Assembly (NCBI GenBank): GCA_002299005.1
Contig: DBMZ01000036.1
Location: forward strand, 1-23,225
DNA: 23,225 nucleotides
Reading direction: 5' to 3'
DNA from: Alphaproteobacteria bacterium UBA685
GTDB taxonomy: Bacteria; Pseudomonadota; Alphaproteobacteria; Puniceispirillales; Puniceispirillaceae
The notes beneath the pieces are model-generated. The model did not search any database, was not told where the DNA came from, and saw only the letters and a list, made by a program, of their open reading frames with translations. Each line of letters starts with the position of its first letter. Position 1 is the first letter of the stretch. Shown here piece by piece: positions 22,890-23,225 of this stretch. Made by a program: the position numbers and the translations under genes.

Positions 22890-23225
22890 GGTTGAGTTAT
22901 AAAACCCGCCATCAAGCAAGATATTCTGTCCTGTCACAAAGCCTGAATGGGCCGAACAAAGCCACGCACAAGCAAAGCCAAATTCAGCAATCTCCCCAAG
23001 TCGCTTCGTCGGGTTGCGCTCTTCTAATTGCGCGCGCGCGTCATCATGGCTGATATTCTGCGCTCTAGCGGTATTGCCGATGAGCATCTCGATACGGTCT
23101 GTATTGAACTGGCCAGGCAACAGGCCGTTAATAGTCACATTATGACGCGCCACCTCGCGCGATACGCCTGCCACAAACCCCGTCAGGCCCGCACGTGCCG
23201 CATTAGACAGGCCAAGCGCCGGGAT
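22884..23225 (-). CDS. SDR-family oxidoreductase, atypical active site (partial, 5' end off the right edge)
   Basis: The minus-strand frame is open from the window edge (first full codon at 23225-23223) to TAG at 22886-22884, giving 113 C-terminal residues; the GTG at 23174 is internal, not a start. VARHNVTINGLLPGQFNTDR is the SDR substrate-loop region (N-x-x-x-PG), and GFVTGQNILLDGGF is the standard SDR end. Where most SDRs have the catalytic Y-x-x-S-K, the visible text is IPALGLSNAARAGLTGF, so Leu and Asn take the Tyr and Lys places. This wording marks a recurrent FabG-like subgroup of unknown chemistry. The cofactor-binding half is outside the window. It overlaps the rnd end by six bases. 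Confidence 0.9.
   Translation of the reverse strand: MPALGLSNAARAGLTGFVAGVSREVARHNVTINGLLPGQFNTDRIEMLIGNTARAQNISHDDARAQLEERNPTKRLGEIAEFGFACAWLCSAHSGFVTGQNILLDGGFYNSTL

Noticed and set aside
1..23225. CRISPR array, insertion sequence, prophage or plasmid origin
   Set aside because: No set of regularly spaced direct repeats, transposase, integrase, phage structural gene or replication initiator was seen anywhere in the window.

Overview
The window reads as an alphaproteobacterial chromosome segment of moderate GC. Four things point there: the zinc-ribbon form of DNA polymerase IV, an EipB-type (DUF1849) periplasmic protein, a pyrB-pyrC-plsY-dprA-topA-rnr order, and a PyrC of the alphaproteobacterial kind that lacks the active-site His pair. 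Packing is very tight, with overlapping stop codons at convergent gene ends and 1-4 base overlaps inside operons, which suggests a compact genome. A marine SAR116-like or Rhodospirillales-like lineage is plausible, but that placement is inference.

Left part (1-3189). A partial dinB runs off the left edge on the minus strand. It is divergent from a Tat-exported YHS-domain protein. That gene converges on a minus-strand pair, yaaA (peroxide stress) followed by a fumarylacetoacetate hydrolase-family enzyme.

Accessory segment (about 3230-5463). An AT-rich stretch holds two nucleases on the plus strand: an McrA-like HNH endonuclease and a small stand-alone GIY-YIG protein. After these come a 313-base non-coding stretch with a possible gene remnant and a small VOC (glyoxalase-fold) protein. 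The segment ends at a minus-strand tRNA-Ser(GCU). It looks like a small acquired restriction or defence-type insertion next to a tRNA, but I found no attachment-site duplication, integrase or methyltransferase.

Central core (5788-10033). A LysR regulator converges on gatC-gatA-gatB (minus strand), which encodes the tRNA-dependent amidotransferase. The three genes overlap and are probably translationally coupled.

Right core (10034-19803). The plus-strand series is ruvX, pyrB, pyrC, plsY, dprA, topA, rnr, rpmG. It combines replication and recombination functions, pyrimidine synthesis, phospholipid synthesis, RNA decay and a ribosomal protein. pyrB-pyrC and topA-rnr overlap by one base. Three inverted repeats lie in leaders here: before pyrB, across the dprA stop before topA, and around the predicted rpmG promoter.

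Right end (19819-23225). A ROK-family sugar kinase converges on eipB, with a strong terminator between them that reaches into the eipB coding end. Then come RNase D and the C-terminal part of an atypical SDR protein that runs off the right edge.

Most of the window is ordinary core genome. The parts most worth a second look are the HNH/GIY-YIG segment, the apparently non-catalytic PyrC, the leader inverted repeats, and the SDR whose Tyr-Lys active-site motif appears replaced.
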